Source of the DNA: Butyriboletus loyo
Lineage: Eukaryota; Basidiomycota; Agaricomycetes; Boletales; Boletaceae
NCBI GenBank assembly: GCA_038093515.1
Contig: JBBPSI010000002.1
Location: 1 to 64,000, forward strand
DNA: 64,000 nucleotides
Reading direction: 5' to 3'
A program made the position numbers and the translations under genes. Below, piece by piece: positions 34,801 to 47,000 of this stretch; within the stretch, counting starts at the first letter, position 1; each line of letters opens with the position of its first letter. Under the pieces are notes generated by a model. The model was given only the letters and a program-made list of their open reading frames with translations, was not told where the DNA came from and ran no database searches.

Positions 34801-37524
34801 TGATTTGCAGATCGCCTTCCTCGACGAGGAGGCTGGGCCCAAGGGTGGTGATCCCCGTTTGTTTTCGGTTTTGATTGACGGTCACTCCGAGTTCGATCAG
34901 AAAACTGGCAAGCGCAAACCGAAGTTCCGTGTCGAATTGCCCGGGAACCCCATTCTTGGCGACGGAAAATCGGACAACCAAAACCACGCGATCATCTTCT
35001 ATCGTGGGGAGTACCTCCAGCTCATCGACGCCAATCAAGACAACTACTTGGAGGAGTGCCTGAAGATCCGTAACATTCTTGGAGAATTCGAAGAATACTC
35101 GGTTTCTGGCCAAAGCCCGTATGCACAATGGGGCCATAAGGAGTTCAATAAAGCCCCTGTTGCTATCGTTGGTACACGAGAGTATATCTTCTCGGAGAAC
35201 ATTGGGGTTTTGGGAGATGTAGCGGCAGGGAAAGAACAGACCTTTGGTACCATGACTGCTCGTGCTCTGGCATGGATTGGAGGTAAACTTCACTACGGCC
35301 ACCCCGATTTCTTGAACGCAATCTTTATGACGACACGAGGTGGTGTCTCAAAGGCGCAAAAGGGACTTCACCTCAACGAAGATATTTTCGCCGGTATGAA
35401 TGCTTTTGGACGTGGTGGACGAATCAAGCATTCGGAGTACTACCAGTGCGGCAAGGGTCGTGATCTTGGGTTTGGAACCATCCTCAATTTCCAGACGAAG
35501 ATCGGTACGGGCATGGGTGAGCAGATGCTCAGTCGGGAGTACTATTACCTTGGCACGCAACTTCCCATCGACCGGTTCCTCACCTTCTACTACGGTCATC
35601 CTGGCTTCCATGTCAACAACATCTTGGTCATCTATTCCATCCAGGTGTTCATGGTCACACGTGAGTTATTTTATGACCTATTCTAGGCTTTCTATTCATG
35701 CATCGCAGTATTGTACATTGGAACTCTGAACAAACAGTTAGCGATCTGTCAGGTAGACTCACAAGGTAACGTGCTGGGCGGTCAGCAAGGAACAGGATGT
35801 TACAACCTTATCCCTGTCTTTGACTGGATCAAGCGGTGCATCGTCTCCATCTTTTTGGTGTTCTTCATCGCTTTCTTGCCGCTGTTCCTCCAAGGTATGT
35901 ACGATTGATGTCCGTGCTTTTGTGACCATGCCCAACTCCTTCACAGAGCTTGTGGAGCGTGGAACGGGAAAAGCCTTGCTGCGTCTCGGAAAACACTTTC
36001 TATCGCTTTCCCCGATATTTGAAGTGTTTTCTACTCAGATATACTCTCAGGCCATCCTCAGCAACTTGACATTTGGTGGTGCGCGATACATTGCCACAGG
36101 TCGTGGGTTCGCGACGACTCGTATTTCGTTCAGCATTCTGTACTCACGCTTTGCGGGGCCGAGCATCTACATGGGAATGAGGAATCTTATTATGCTCCTC
36201 TACACCTCGCTTGCCATCTGGATACCGCATCTAATCTACTTCTGGTTCTCGGTCCTCTCGCTCTGTATCGCGCCATTCCTCTTCAACCCTCACCAATTTT
36301 CCTTTGCTGACTTCATCATCGATTATCGCGAATTTTTGCGATGGATGTCCCGAGGAAACTCGAGAACGAAAGCGAGCAGTTGGTATGGATACTGTCGACT
36401 CTCCAGGACGATGATTACTGGCTATAAGAAGAAGAAACTTGGTCATCCATCAGAGAAGCTGTCTGGGGACGTCCCACGTGCAACATGGCGAACCGTCGTC
36501 TTTTCCGAAGTTATCTGGCCGATCTGCATGGCGGCCCTCTTCGTCATTGCTTACATGTTTGTCAAGTCCTTCCCCAGCGCCACCGGACAACCCAATCCTA
36601 GCCCTCTTATCCGCATTGCAGTGGTTGCGATTGGCCCTGTGGTTTGGAATGCTGCTGTACTACTGGCCCTCTTCTTTGTATCACTGCTATTGGGGCCCAT
36701 GTTCGAGAAGTGGACTAAGTTTGCTTCCGTAATGGCTGCGCTTGCCCATTTCCTCGCGCTTGTCGGTATCGTTGCGTTCTTTGAGTTCTTCGTATGCGAT
36801 TCACCATCTTGCTTTACCGTGTCTGACACTTGGTTTCAGTGGTTCCTCGAGCTTTGGGATACATCGCATGCGGTCCTTGGCGTCGTTGCGATCGTCGCCA
36901 TTCAGCGTGCAATCCAGAAGATCCTTATTGCCGTTTTTCTCTCCCGTGAATTTAAACACGACGAAACGAATCGCGCATGGTGGTCAGGTAAATGGTATGG
37001 TCGCGGACTGGGTAATTCTGCCATATCACAACCTGCCCGCGAATTTATCGTCAAGATCGTGGAGATGTCTCTATGGAGCTCAGACTTTTTACTTGGCCAC
37101 ATCCTTCTCCTCATCTTGACAGTGCCTATCTTTATTCCTTTCATTGACAAACTGCACTCGACGATGCTCTGTAGGTGGATCAAAGTGCTAGTCCGACGCT
37201 TTCTGAAACTGTTCGATAGTTTGGCTGCGACCCTCCAAGCAGATTCGTGCACCTCTGTACTCCACAAAGCAGAAGAGGCAGCGTCGTTGGATCGTGAGTG
37301 TATTTTGTGATTTGAACGACGGATCGCTCATCGTGCCTAAAGATCATCAAGTACACCCTCCTCTACGTTATAGTCATGGCTGGTCTTGCGTCGTTGATTG
37401 TTCTGCGTGAGTTTCACATTCTCTTCAACGCGGCAATCTGCTGTTTACTCATCTGGGATTTTATAAAGCCGCGATTTTCCGGGACCACATCAAACTGCAT
37501 TGCACCTTGTGTCAGAACATCTAA
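31842..37524 (+). CDS. FKS1: 1,3-beta-D-glucan synthase catalytic subunit
   Basis: Plasma-membrane GT48 enzyme making cell-wall 1,3-beta-glucan from UDP-glucose; target of echinocandins in susceptible fungi. Nine exons give a frame-consistent 1760-residue protein: 31842-31986, 32033-32265, 32313-32933, 32981-35660, 35709-35894, 35947-37170, 37220-37293, 37343-37406 and 37469-37524. Landmarks are the Pro/Tyr-rich cytosolic N-terminus, [20 protein letters not shown], an N-terminal membrane block from about residue 360, the catalytic cytosolic region with [60 protein letters not shown] and [20 protein letters not shown], and a C-terminal membrane block. The last four exons are small; the joins HSTML|FWLRPSKQ, QRRW|IIIKYT and IVL|PAIFRDH restore the family sequence. 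Full length, no damage seen. Confidence 0.95.
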
Positions 37525-37876
37525 CGAGTCATGTTCCTTGGACTAGCCTTAGACTATTGATGCAGTCCGCGCTGCCAACTCTTATTTGAATCCAGAACCA
37601 TTTAATTGACATGTATATCTCCATTAGACTCTGGCTTGCTTGGTGTATCATAGCAGAGGATTCCCAAGATCAATGAGCTGGTGTAATTCTTGCATTGTAA
37701 ACGAGACGCATATGGGAAAATCTAGAAAGAAGAGTTCACCCAACACTGCGATGCTCTACCAGAGTGCATTATATTTGCCGTAAAGAGCATGCCTGGTATG
37801 AATATCACTAGGCCCCCATATCTAACAGTATGTGTGACCCGTGGGCGAAAGAGACGGCAAGCACGCCTGTGAGACG
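37525..37876. other. Convergent 3' intergenic region, nothing recognised
   Basis: Lies between the stop codons of FKS1 (plus) and the PP2C gene (minus). It presumably contains both 3' UTRs; no repeat or RNA gene is apparent. Confidence 0.5.
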
Positions 37877-39401
37877 TTACAAGGCCTCACTGACCAGAGC
37901 CATCAATACAGTAACGCTGGAAGTTCACGTCAGTACTACTCGGACTGCAGAAGACTTCTCTTACTCGTCGACTTTCTGCACGCAGACATTCTGATTAGCA
38001 CCTGATCCAAATGAATTTCTTGACTACGCACCCCGCCACGATACAACATGCCCTCCCGCGCTGCGTCACCTACGAAGTAATCCGTTAAATAAAGTAAACC
38101 GGGAGAATCCGACACCTACGTTCAAAAGGGCTCACTCTCTTCCGATCCCGCATGCACGCCTGGGCGTACTGGACGATGCGATCTGCCATGGATTGTACTT
38201 GTTCGTCCTCTGGGCCTCCAGCACGAGCAATTAGCGAACATATCGCAACAACTTCGGCAGGGAACACATTGTCGGATAGGCCGTCCGTCTGGGGACGGCA
38301 TAAGCACCATACGGTACCACAGCATACGTGACCTACGTATGCAATGACGATGTCGCCATGTCGAAGCTTCGTCTCATACTCAGCAGCTGCGCTCGGTGAA
38401 TCCAGATCGTATTTGTTGAGGCTCACGCTTTCAGGGTACTTTGTGAGTTGCCTTGTGAGCAGAAATCAACAAGGTAAGCGCGAGAAGTGTCAGGAGACGC
38501 ACAAAGGACAGTTGAAGTAATGAGTTTGGGCTGGTTCTCTGTATATTACAGAAGAAGATCGTATGATCAAAAAACCGCTGTCACCTAAACTGGAAGGGGC
38601 CACTGAGTAGTCTGCATCGTACGCAGGACCGTACTGCTCACTTTGCTGAACGAAGAACGCCTGAGGAGGAGTTCAGAGTTAACAAGCATGAGGTACTAGA
38701 TCCTATGAGAGGTAAAGAGGGTGATATTGACACGACGACAAATGGCATGAGCCTACCTGCTTCCACGAGTTGTTCTCGAATGACTCGACGGTGGGCAAGG
38801 TCGAGGCACTGGTAGGGTGTGATCTCCCAACCACAGGGGTCCTCATGGTGTTCGTGATCTTGGGTGGGGTCAATCTCTCGCTCCCCTACCCATGAATCGC
38901 GCGAGTAGTTGTGCGCATAATACATCAAGGCCTGAGCGAATAATGAAGGGTCGACGCCTGAATCGACCCATCCTCCAACACCGTCAGCTACACCGAATGC
39001 AACCCCCTGGAAATTAAAATGCTGAAGTGAGCTAGGAAGGAAGGAAGAAAGTAGGCTCACCTACCGAACCATTGCGCATCTGCGAAAAGGGTGAGCGAGA
39101 GGCAGAGCAGCGTACACACAAGGAGACGTGCCTCGGTGTGATAGAAGAAATCCTCGCCCGGGTCTCTTGAGAGCAAGTGCCTCGGACAGGCGAGCATTGC
39201 ATCCCTCCATTTGCCAAGTTGAGAATCTGCGGAGAAAGCGGTATGAAAGCGCGTCAGGTTTGGGTCCGGAGGTTTGGATGCCCAGCTAACGCCTATATGG
39301 AATTTAAATGGACGTGCGACAGTCGAGTTGAATCTGAGGGATAAAAGCCACAAAGGAGCTGGACGGTACGCTGAGGAGGGACGAAGCAAGTGATTGAACA
39401 T
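37877..39401 (-). CDS. PTC7: PP2C-type phosphatase, PTC7 family (mitochondrial)
   Basis: Homologue of yeast Ptc7, a mitochondrial phosphatase that activates coenzyme Q synthesis through Coq7. A basic, hydroxylated presequence (MFNHLLRPSSAYRPAPLWLL then SLRFNSTVARP) fits matrix targeting. PP2C motifs in order: GVAFGVADGVGGWVDSGVD (metal Asp), LRSANLGDSGFLIIR, the DG-containing TDGLSDNVFPAEV and KVDDVTVLMALV. Exons include 39120-39401, a 15-nt exon 39065-39079 (MRNGS), 38757-39006, several in the middle, 38032-38069, an 11-nt exon 37965-37975 and 37877-37916. The two micro-exons are needed to keep the family frame. Intron 39080-39119, if retained, encodes a hydrophobic stretch and then a stop. 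The catalytic residues that I can place are all present. Confidence 0.88.
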
Positions 39402-39526
39402 CAGCGCAGGAAAGAAGGGACATTGATTTTGCCAACACGTGACTATCCTTCACTTGAATAATGACCAGTACACGACCCTGAAACATTATAGGCTTCGAGT
39501 ACATCTTAAACGTGATCTCAGACTTC

Positions 39527-41047
39527 TCAGCGTTTCTCCTCTCTCTGTACTGCGTCGCGGGATCGCAAGTAGTTGGCCCACATAGCCTTCCACTCTACCT
39601 CCAGCGTCCCCTCTCCTGGCGTACTTTGATTGGAAGCAACACCAGCCCATCCAACTGCGCGCTCGTAGCATGTTAGGGCACGCTCCATCTCACCGCCTTG
39701 CTCGTGAAGAATGCCCATCAAGTTCCATGCCTCCGCAGCAGCACGACGTGCGTCGCGCAACAACCCCGTTGCTGGCTTCCGCATGGCGTGGGACTTGTCA
39801 AACAACGGAAGAATAGGAGCATTCGGTGCAGGGGTGTGAATGATACCTGATCCTTTTGCGTCAGGTGGGATGAACGGCAAGCCAGTGAGAGCCAAGGCAA
39901 CACGCTCAGAAGATTCTGCGGCTCTCGTCAGGTAATCAAAGGATGACTGCAGAGGTGACCGAAGCGCATAAAGCACCTCGGCGAGGTGGAGGGAAATAAG
40001 TGAAGAACGGTGGAGGAGGTATAGCGAGTGCAACATCTGAGGTGGTGAAGTGGCGGAGATGTTCGAGGGAGAGGGGATGCTACGCAACAAAGCGAGGGCA
40101 GTTTCCTGAAGTTGCCGAGCCTGCTTTAAATGACCGGATGTAGAATAATAAGCGGATAATGAGACTAATGTGGATGTGAGTGTCCGTTGAGCTGACGGAG
40201 ATGAAGGCATGGCTTGAGATATAGTAGGAACGACAGAGCCTTCGGCCTGTTGGGTTCCTTGTGACAAACTGAGTGATCGTGTCCACCATGCAAGTGCGTC
40301 ATTAGAATCTCCGAGCCTGAAATTGAGACCCCCAAGTTTTGAAGCGATGCGTGCGGCATCTGTCCCTTTGCCTGCAAGGCCGGCCCAGACGCGCTCGTAT
40401 TTCGAGCGAGCTTCAAACAGAGCTTCCTTTGTTCCAATGCGCTCCAATATGGAGCCATGGCGAAGGAGGAGTTCATTCATTGTCTGTGAACGCAATTTCG
40501 CGGACGACGTCCTTGCTTCGGCGATCTTGATGGCCATCTCCAGATAATTCTGGGCAAAATCCAGGCGAGCCTCGATGACATCGAGGTTGCCTATCCCACC
40601 ATTGTCCGAAAATATGGTGGAACCTACGCCCCAGTTTTCCGCCATCCATGAGCCCCGTAGGAGATGTCTTGCTCTGAAGCCGAGAGCGGGGTCTGTTCCG
40701 CCATGCTCGCCGCCTGTCCACCTTTCGGCATCCTGGTCCCACCCCCAGCGCCGGGTTTCATCATGGAGATCTGATGCGAGTTCGACGGACTCGACCCATA
40801 AGTGAGTACCCTCAAAAATAGTGAAGCCCGTGAGTCCAAGACCAAGAACACCGAGGACAGAGAATTTGACGAAGCGGGTGAAAAAATTGATTGCAGTGCT
40901 GGCAGAGGTGACGAAGTGATCCTGTATGAACGGGGCCGTCTGACGAGACCCTTGGGACTGGTAGTAGCGGGGACGGGGAGGGCGGATGGCGCGTCGGAGC
41001 GGTGTTGGTGGCATGTGGCGTAAGAAGGAAGGATATGGTCGGGTCAC
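39527..41047 (-). CDS. TPR-containing mitochondrial inner-membrane protein, MGR3-like
   Basis: A single exon of 506 residues. Residues 1-45 are rich in Arg and Pro with almost no acids (RRAIRPPRPRYYQSQ), like a matrix-targeting presequence. One membrane span lies at about residues 58-80 (FVKFSVLGVLGLGLTGFTIF). The remainder is helical with TPR-like pairs: AQNYLEMAIKIAEARTSSAK, ARSKYERVWAGLAGKGTDAA, LTSTLVSLSAYYSTSGHLKQ and EAWNLMGILHEQGGEMERAL followed by TCYERAVGWAG. Length, topology and TPRs match yeast Mgr3, which together with Mgr1 feeds substrates to the i-AAA protease Yme1, whose gene lies 7 kb away at 47999. The match is by architecture only; another mitochondrial TPR protein is possible. 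Confidence 0.68.
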   Translation of the reverse strand: MTRPYPSFLRHMPPTPLRRAIRPPRPRYYQSQGSRQTAPFIQDHFVTSASTAINFFTRFVKFSVLGVLGLGLTGFTIFEGTHLWVESVELASDLHDETRRWGWDQDAERWTGGEHGGTDPALGFRARHLLRGSWMAENWGVGSTIFSDNGGIGNLDVIEARLDFAQNYLEMAIKIAEARTSSAKLRSQTMNELLLRHGSILERIGTKEALFEARSKYERVWAGLAGKGTDAARIASKLGGLNFRLGDSNDALAWWTRSLSLSQGTQQAEGSVVPTISQAMPSSPSAQRTLTSTLVSLSAYYSTSGHLKQARQLQETALALLRSIPSPSNISATSPPQMLHSLYLLHRSSLISLHLAEVLYALRSPLQSSFDYLTRAAESSERVALALTGLPFIPPDAKGSGIIHTPAPNAPILPLFDKSHAMRKPATGLLRDARRAAAEAWNLMGILHEQGGEMERALTCYERAVGWAGVASNQSTPGEGTLEVEWKAMWANYLRSRDAVQREEKR

Positions 41048-41268
41048 GTGGGAACGATCTATCCGGGTTTTCTGTCAAGATATCTCGAGCTCACGCTCAC
41101 CACTCGTCGCACGTTCCAGCGACACTTTCGCCTCCACAGCACGTCGCCGCATTTCACACTACGCCATTGGCCTCTCATCCACGGCGACAACCGAAATACC
41201 GGTGATTGCCAAAATGGTAGATGCGCAAGGGATTCAGGGGCACGTGTATCAAACCACCCCCATGACCT

Positions 41269-41274
41269 TATAAG
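41269..41274 (+). promoter_or_regulatory. TATA box upstream of the GH5-fold gene
   Basis: TATAAG lies 44 bp upstream of the ATG at 41318. The spacing suits a core promoter with a short leader, as is common for highly expressed secreted-protein genes of basidiomycetes. Confidence 0.4.
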
Positions 41275-41317
41275 AACTCTTCTCCTGCCTCCATTCGTGT
41301 ACTCTAACACCCCAGCC

Positions 41318-43611
41318 ATGATCTTTCTTTCTTTCTTTTTCCTGTGGAGTCCCCTGCTGCTCGCTCTGGCCCATCCCACAAGGACGACCGTCACGAGGAA
41401 CTACAGCCCTTTTGTCAACACAGATGGCACGTCGTTCACGGTAAATGGCAGGTAAGTCCATCTGCGCCTTCTCCTTGCGCCTTCCACCGCCGACCGGATG
41501 TTTTGCAGTAACTTCAGGAACATCGGTACGAATGCCTACTGGTTACCCGCCCTAAATACGAACGAAGACATTTGGTACACTCTCGGCAACATCTCCGCCC
41601 TCGGCATCAAAGTCGTTCGGCTATGGGCATTCAATGGTGAGCTCTCCATCTGTAGATCGCGTCTAGATCGCTCATTTGGATCAACTAGATGTCGATACTG
41701 TCCCGATAAATGACACATGGTTTCAACTTGTTCATAACGGGACGGTATCCATCAACGATGGCCCAAATGGTCTCCAGAAGCTTGACACCGTCGTTCAAAT
41801 GGCTGAGCAGCACGGACTCTATGTCATCCTTTCTCTCACCAACAATTGGTATCCACTACCTCTTTTAAACAGCACAGTATACCCCGTAGAAAGTGCCATC
41901 TTTGCTCGCGATGTTACCCCCGGCACTAATAACTCATTACCACGAAACTACTTATCCAATGACTACGGTCAGTCCTCACCTTGTCCACTCAAGATGCCGC
42001 TTCTCATGTCGAGATAGGCGGCATGGATCTGTATGTTCGCCAATTTGGTCTTGAGACTCACGATCAGTTCTACACGAATCCATCGATCCTGAACTCTTTC
42101 ATGAATTTCACCACTCAAGTCGTTTCTCGATATGTCAATAGTCCGGCTGTTTTCAGCTGGGAGCTCGCCAATGATCCGAGGTTTTACACTTCTATGATTT
42201 CTTAGGTCGCTGACCCATATCAAACACTAGGTGTAACTCCACCATCCCCGCAAGCCCAGGCTGTACGACAGAGACCATTACACAGTGGCATGCTACTGTG
42301 GCGGCTCATATTCGTTCTATTGATCCCAACCACCTCATTTCCGCTGGGTGAGTGTGGCAGTCTCCAAGCAAGACACAATTGATAATTGGTGAGCGATAGA
42401 ACATCGGGATTTATGTGCACCGACTGCCCCAAGCTGTATCCCCTGAACCCCTCCCCTGCTCCTGCACCATCGGCGTCTCCCCTACCAGGGAAAAGAAAGC
42501 GCACCAAGGCTGTTCCGGTGACCACGGAGCAGATTTTCCGTGAGCGCGCCGAATCGAGACGGCACACCCGAGAGGCCGCTAAACTTGCTGGAACCCTCAA
42601 ACAAGATGGCATCCGTATCAGAGGCCGATGGGTGTCCACGAGTAAGCTTCGTGAATACTCCGAGTTTCTGTCCACTGAACTATTACACAGCTACTAGGCG
42701 ACAAGAAACGCAAAGCGTCGGTTCGATTTACGACGGGTCTTATGGAGTTGACAGTCAGGATATTATGAATATTCCAAACATTGGTTTCGGCTCTTTCACG
42801 TTCTTCCCCGACCAGCAATCTTATGGCCCCACCGATCCTTACTTGGACTCCTACACAAACGTAGTGAATTCGGGTATTGACTGGATTCTCATGCAAGCCC
42901 AGTCGGCAGCTGCGTAAGTCTATCCCTTTCCTGTGCAGGATTGGAATCTCACAATGAAACTCACAAAGTGTTGGAAAACCCTCGGCGCTCTCAGGCTTCG
43001 GCTTGGTGACGCAGACAAATGCAGCAGACTTCGTGCCATTCAACATGACCACTGCACCATATGCTACTGATGCTTGTGCGTACCTCGAGAAGCCAGTTAT
43101 AGATTATGTGATGACTGATATGTTCCAATAGCGTCTAATTACATCTCGACATATGGTGTGACAAACCAGCAGCAGACCGAGGCCTACTCAACATGGCTCA
43201 ATAGTATGTATCCATGCGTTGTGTCGAAACTGAGCAACTCACTATCAAAATGAGCTTAGCTGGAATCACTGCCGGATTAGGCGGCATTGTTCAGTATCAG
43301 GTTTGGATAGTTGGATGACTACCACGTTTGGATGTTGAGCTGCATTCTTGTAACAGTGGGGTCAAACGAATTTGACGGCTGAAACGGGGACAACGATTTC
43401 ACCTGGGGTCACTGGCATCTCACAGGGTTCCCAAACCACTTCAACTTCTCCAAGTGACGACACGACGGGAATCTCGCCCAATGATGGTTACAGCAAGTAA
43501 GACTTTCTCGCCATCGACTCTCCTGCATTACTCAACTTGATTCACAGCGTCGGGAACGATGGCGTCCAACAAGTCATGCAAACAGCTACTCAAAACATTG
43601 CAGCTGACTGA
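41318..43611 (+). CDS. Secreted GH5-fold protein (mannanase-related) lacking catalytic glutamates
   Basis: The signal peptide MIFLSFFFLWSPLLLALA is followed by about ten exons. The fold follows GH5 endo-mannanases: FVNTDGTSFTVNGRNFRNIG, TNAYWLP, LGIKVVRLWAFND, LDTVVQMAEQHGLYVILSLT NNW, VVSRYVNSPAVFSWELANDP and IDPNHLISAG. However, the acid/base position usually read as NEP is NDP, the TFHLYP histidine position reads SFTFFPDQ, and the nucleophile position usually EE(F/Y)G reads KPSALSGFGLV. An extra exon at 42400-42641 inserts a segment with CTDC, a Pro/Ser run and a basic part (GKRKRTKAV, RIRGRWVST). The C-terminus carries a Ser/Thr-rich tail. Probably a non-hydrolytic or altered relative of GH5; N-glycosylation sequons are frequent. 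It lies divergently from the MGR3-like gene. Confidence 0.8.
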
Positions 43612-44073
43612 AGTTGAATTGTGTGGTGACTGAGTTATGAGTTTCGTCTCCATGTTTGCCCCAGAAGGATGCATGTTTGAACATTATGGACTTGGTGGAA
43701 GTTTGACCCTACTGCGTAGATATGTACTCTCCGAAATTATCTTGGTGATAAATGTACAGTCGCCACTGATGGTACCGAGGTATGCTGGCACTGTAAGATG
43801 AATAAATCTATTTGCCCGACTACGCTTATTCGATGAGTTCAGGTCAATGAAAAATAAGATAAGAAACAGGCATAAGGCGGATGAGAATGCAATGCATGCG
43901 TGTACGAAGACGTCGATGATATGATATGATGTTCCCCACAAATGACCAGCAGTCGAACTCAATGAAGTTTCGGATTTTGATCACGTGGTTCAGAAAACAT
44001 GGACAAGGCGCGCAATGCAACTTTAGCGACCTGGCAGCAAATATTCTCGTCGGTCCACCTGGCATCCTGGGAT
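43612..44073. other. Intergenic region upstream of XPD, nothing recognised
   Basis: Contains the 3' UTR of the GH5-fold gene and the promoter of the helicase gene. Open frames across it, such as that starting at 43926, overlap the XPD start in other frames and are not supported. Confidence 0.5.
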
Positions 44074-47000
44074 ATGAAGTTCTTTATCGACAACCTACCG
44101 GTACGTGTCTCGTCGCGCTTGCTGAAAGCCTGTCATGTACCCGCATGCACTTTGCCCAGATCATCTTTCCTTACGACCGAATTTACCCTGGTGGGTTCGC
44201 TCCACAGCTCAGTAGACTTGAACTAATCACTCTCTTAGAACAATATGCGTATATGTGTGATCTCAAGCGGACACTTGATGCTACGGTACGCTTCAAATTA
44301 CTGTAAAGTATGTTCGTACCTCATTGTGGGTCGTTCAGGGGCATTGTGTCCTCGAAATGCCTTCTGGGACAGGGAAAACGGTCTCGCTCTTATCTCTGAT
44401 TGTATCGTACCAACAGGTACATCTAATTTGCGGTCCACGTCGCAACGACTTATTCTCCTGGTGTCTGCAGTTTCATCCAGCGAAACGCAAACTTATATAC
44501 TGCTCACGTACCGTGCCGGAAATAGAAAAGGCCCTCTCCGAGTTGAAAAGACTAGTGGAGTATCGAATATCATGTGCTGAAACCCCCGAACAAAGGGAAA
44601 GGGAAGAGAACTTCATGGGCCTTGGCTTGACCAGTCGGAAAAACCTGTGCATACATCCGGAGGTGCGTATGGGGCACGGATAGACGTTCTTGTTGTATCC
44701 TTTCTTTTGTGTAATCGCGGGGTCTCTATCCAGGTTTCCAAGGAGAAGAAGGGTAAAGTCGTCGATGCACGGTGTCGTGACCTCACCAACTCTGCGACAT
44801 GCGAGAAAGGCCGTGCGAGCCCTGGATCTGTGGAGCTTTGTGATTGGCATGAGGTACCTATCTTTTAATCCCAAATTTGAAGCAGCAGATGCGATCTCTT
44901 GGCAGAACTTGGGGAAATACGAACCCGGAACTTTGATACCACCCGGCATATGGACACTCGCGGACGTACTCCAACACGGTCGAGACAACGGTACATGTCC
45001 TTACTTTACCGTACGAAGAATGGTAGGTTTCGCGTAGGTTGAAAGGCCGGCGGAGATTCACAATTATTCGACAAGATGCCCTTTGTGGACGTGATCATAT
45101 ATTCCTTCCACTATTTAATCGATCCTAAAGTTGCAGAGCAAGTATCAAAAGAGCTGTCCAAAGATGCCATTGTCGTGTTCGATGAAGCGCACAACATCGG
45201 TCAGTAGAGACTTTTGAAGGTCGTGTTTGTTGGTTGACTCAGCGCCGTGTCAGATAACGTGTGTATAGAATCTCTCAGCATCGACCTCACACGACCGATG
45301 CTCGACTCGGCTGCACGGAGTGTGACGAAACTCGGTGAAAAGATCGACGAGTAAGGACCATGCTTGCTATCGTTCAGGGTATTGACGAATCTGGAAAGGA
45401 TCAAGAAGACCGACGCTGCTAAACTTCAAGATGAGTATGCAAAGTTGGTTGAAGGTCTGCAAGAAGCGACAGCGGAGACTACCCCTGAAGACGCGTTCAT
45501 GACGAATCCCGGCAAGTGTTCTCTCCCATGGATACCCCCAACTGACAACGGTTCAGTTCTCCCCTCTGACCTACTCAAAGAGGCGATACCTGGAAACATC
45601 AGAAAAGCCGAGCATTTCGTCGCTTTTCTTAAGCGTTTTGTTGAATACCTCAAGGTTCGCATGAACCACTATCGCGCACGTCGTCACGCTGACGACTGAA
45701 ATAGACTCGCATGCGTGTCTTACATGTCGTCGCGGAAACACCGCTTTCTTTCCTACAACACCTTAAAGATATCACGTACATTGAGAGGCGACCATTACGG
45801 TGATTGGCATGGAATTCGATGATTCCCAGTTCTGATTCATCCTGTTAGGTTTTGTGCTGAACGCTTGCAGTCTTTGATTCGTACATTAGAATTAAGTCGG
45901 TTAGACGAACATTCTGCGCTGCAGAAAGTTGCATGTTTTGCGACTCTGGTGGCAACGTACGAGAAAGGTGAGTTTACATCCGGGGATTGTAATTGCAGTA
46001 GATCATCATTGAGCCTTCAGGCTTCTTACTCATTCTTGAACCCTTCGAGACTGATAATGCGACTGTGCCGAATCCAGTGTTTCACTTCACGTCAGTGCTT
46101 TGGTCAATGGCACTCCCATTCTCTGACTTTGGGACAGGTGCCTTGATCCGTCGTTGGCTATTAAGCCTGTTTTTGAGCACTTTAGCAGTGTTGTCATTAC
46201 TTCTGGAACGATCTCGCCATTAGACATGTATCCCAAGATGCTACAGTTCACGCCGGTCGTTCAGGAGACATATCCAATGACGCTCACACGGAACGCTTTC
46301 CTGCCATTGGTGAGTGTATGATCGTGTTTGAAGGTGACCACTTCATATGTAAGTTCTATGCAGGTCATTACTCGTGGTAGTGACCAAGTCACCATAAGCT
46401 CGCGTTTCGAGGTGCGGAACGATCCGGCTGTGGTGAGGAATTTTGGGAGTATCCTTGTTGAGTACAGTAAAATTGTCCCGGATGGGATCGTTGCGTTCTT
46501 TCCCAGTTATCTTTACATGGAGTCGATTGTGGCGGCATGGAATGACATGGTAAGTTGCCTGGCCACGTGTCCGCGGGTGCTGATGCTACGTTTTCCAGGG
46601 GATTTTGAACGAAGTGTGGAAGAACAAGCTCATTTTCGTTGAGACGCCGGATGCGAATGAAACGAGCATAGCGCTCGAGAACTATAGACGGGTAAGTTCT
46701 GTCCGGCCTGTCTTGCGTGGAAGGATGTGAAGGACGATTCCAGGCGTGTGATAATGGACGGGGTGCGGTGTTGTTGTCTGTTGCTCGAGGGAAGGTATCG
46801 GAAGGGATCGATTTTGATCACAACTATGGACGTGCTGTGATCATGTTCGGGTGAGTGATTACTGTCCACGGCTGGGATGGCGAACTGGATGATCTGCAGA
46901 GTGCCATATCAATACACGGAAAGTCGAATCCTGAAAGCGCGTCTGGAATACCTTCGAGATGCGTATCGGATAAGAGAATCCGAGTTCCTTGGGTTCGACG

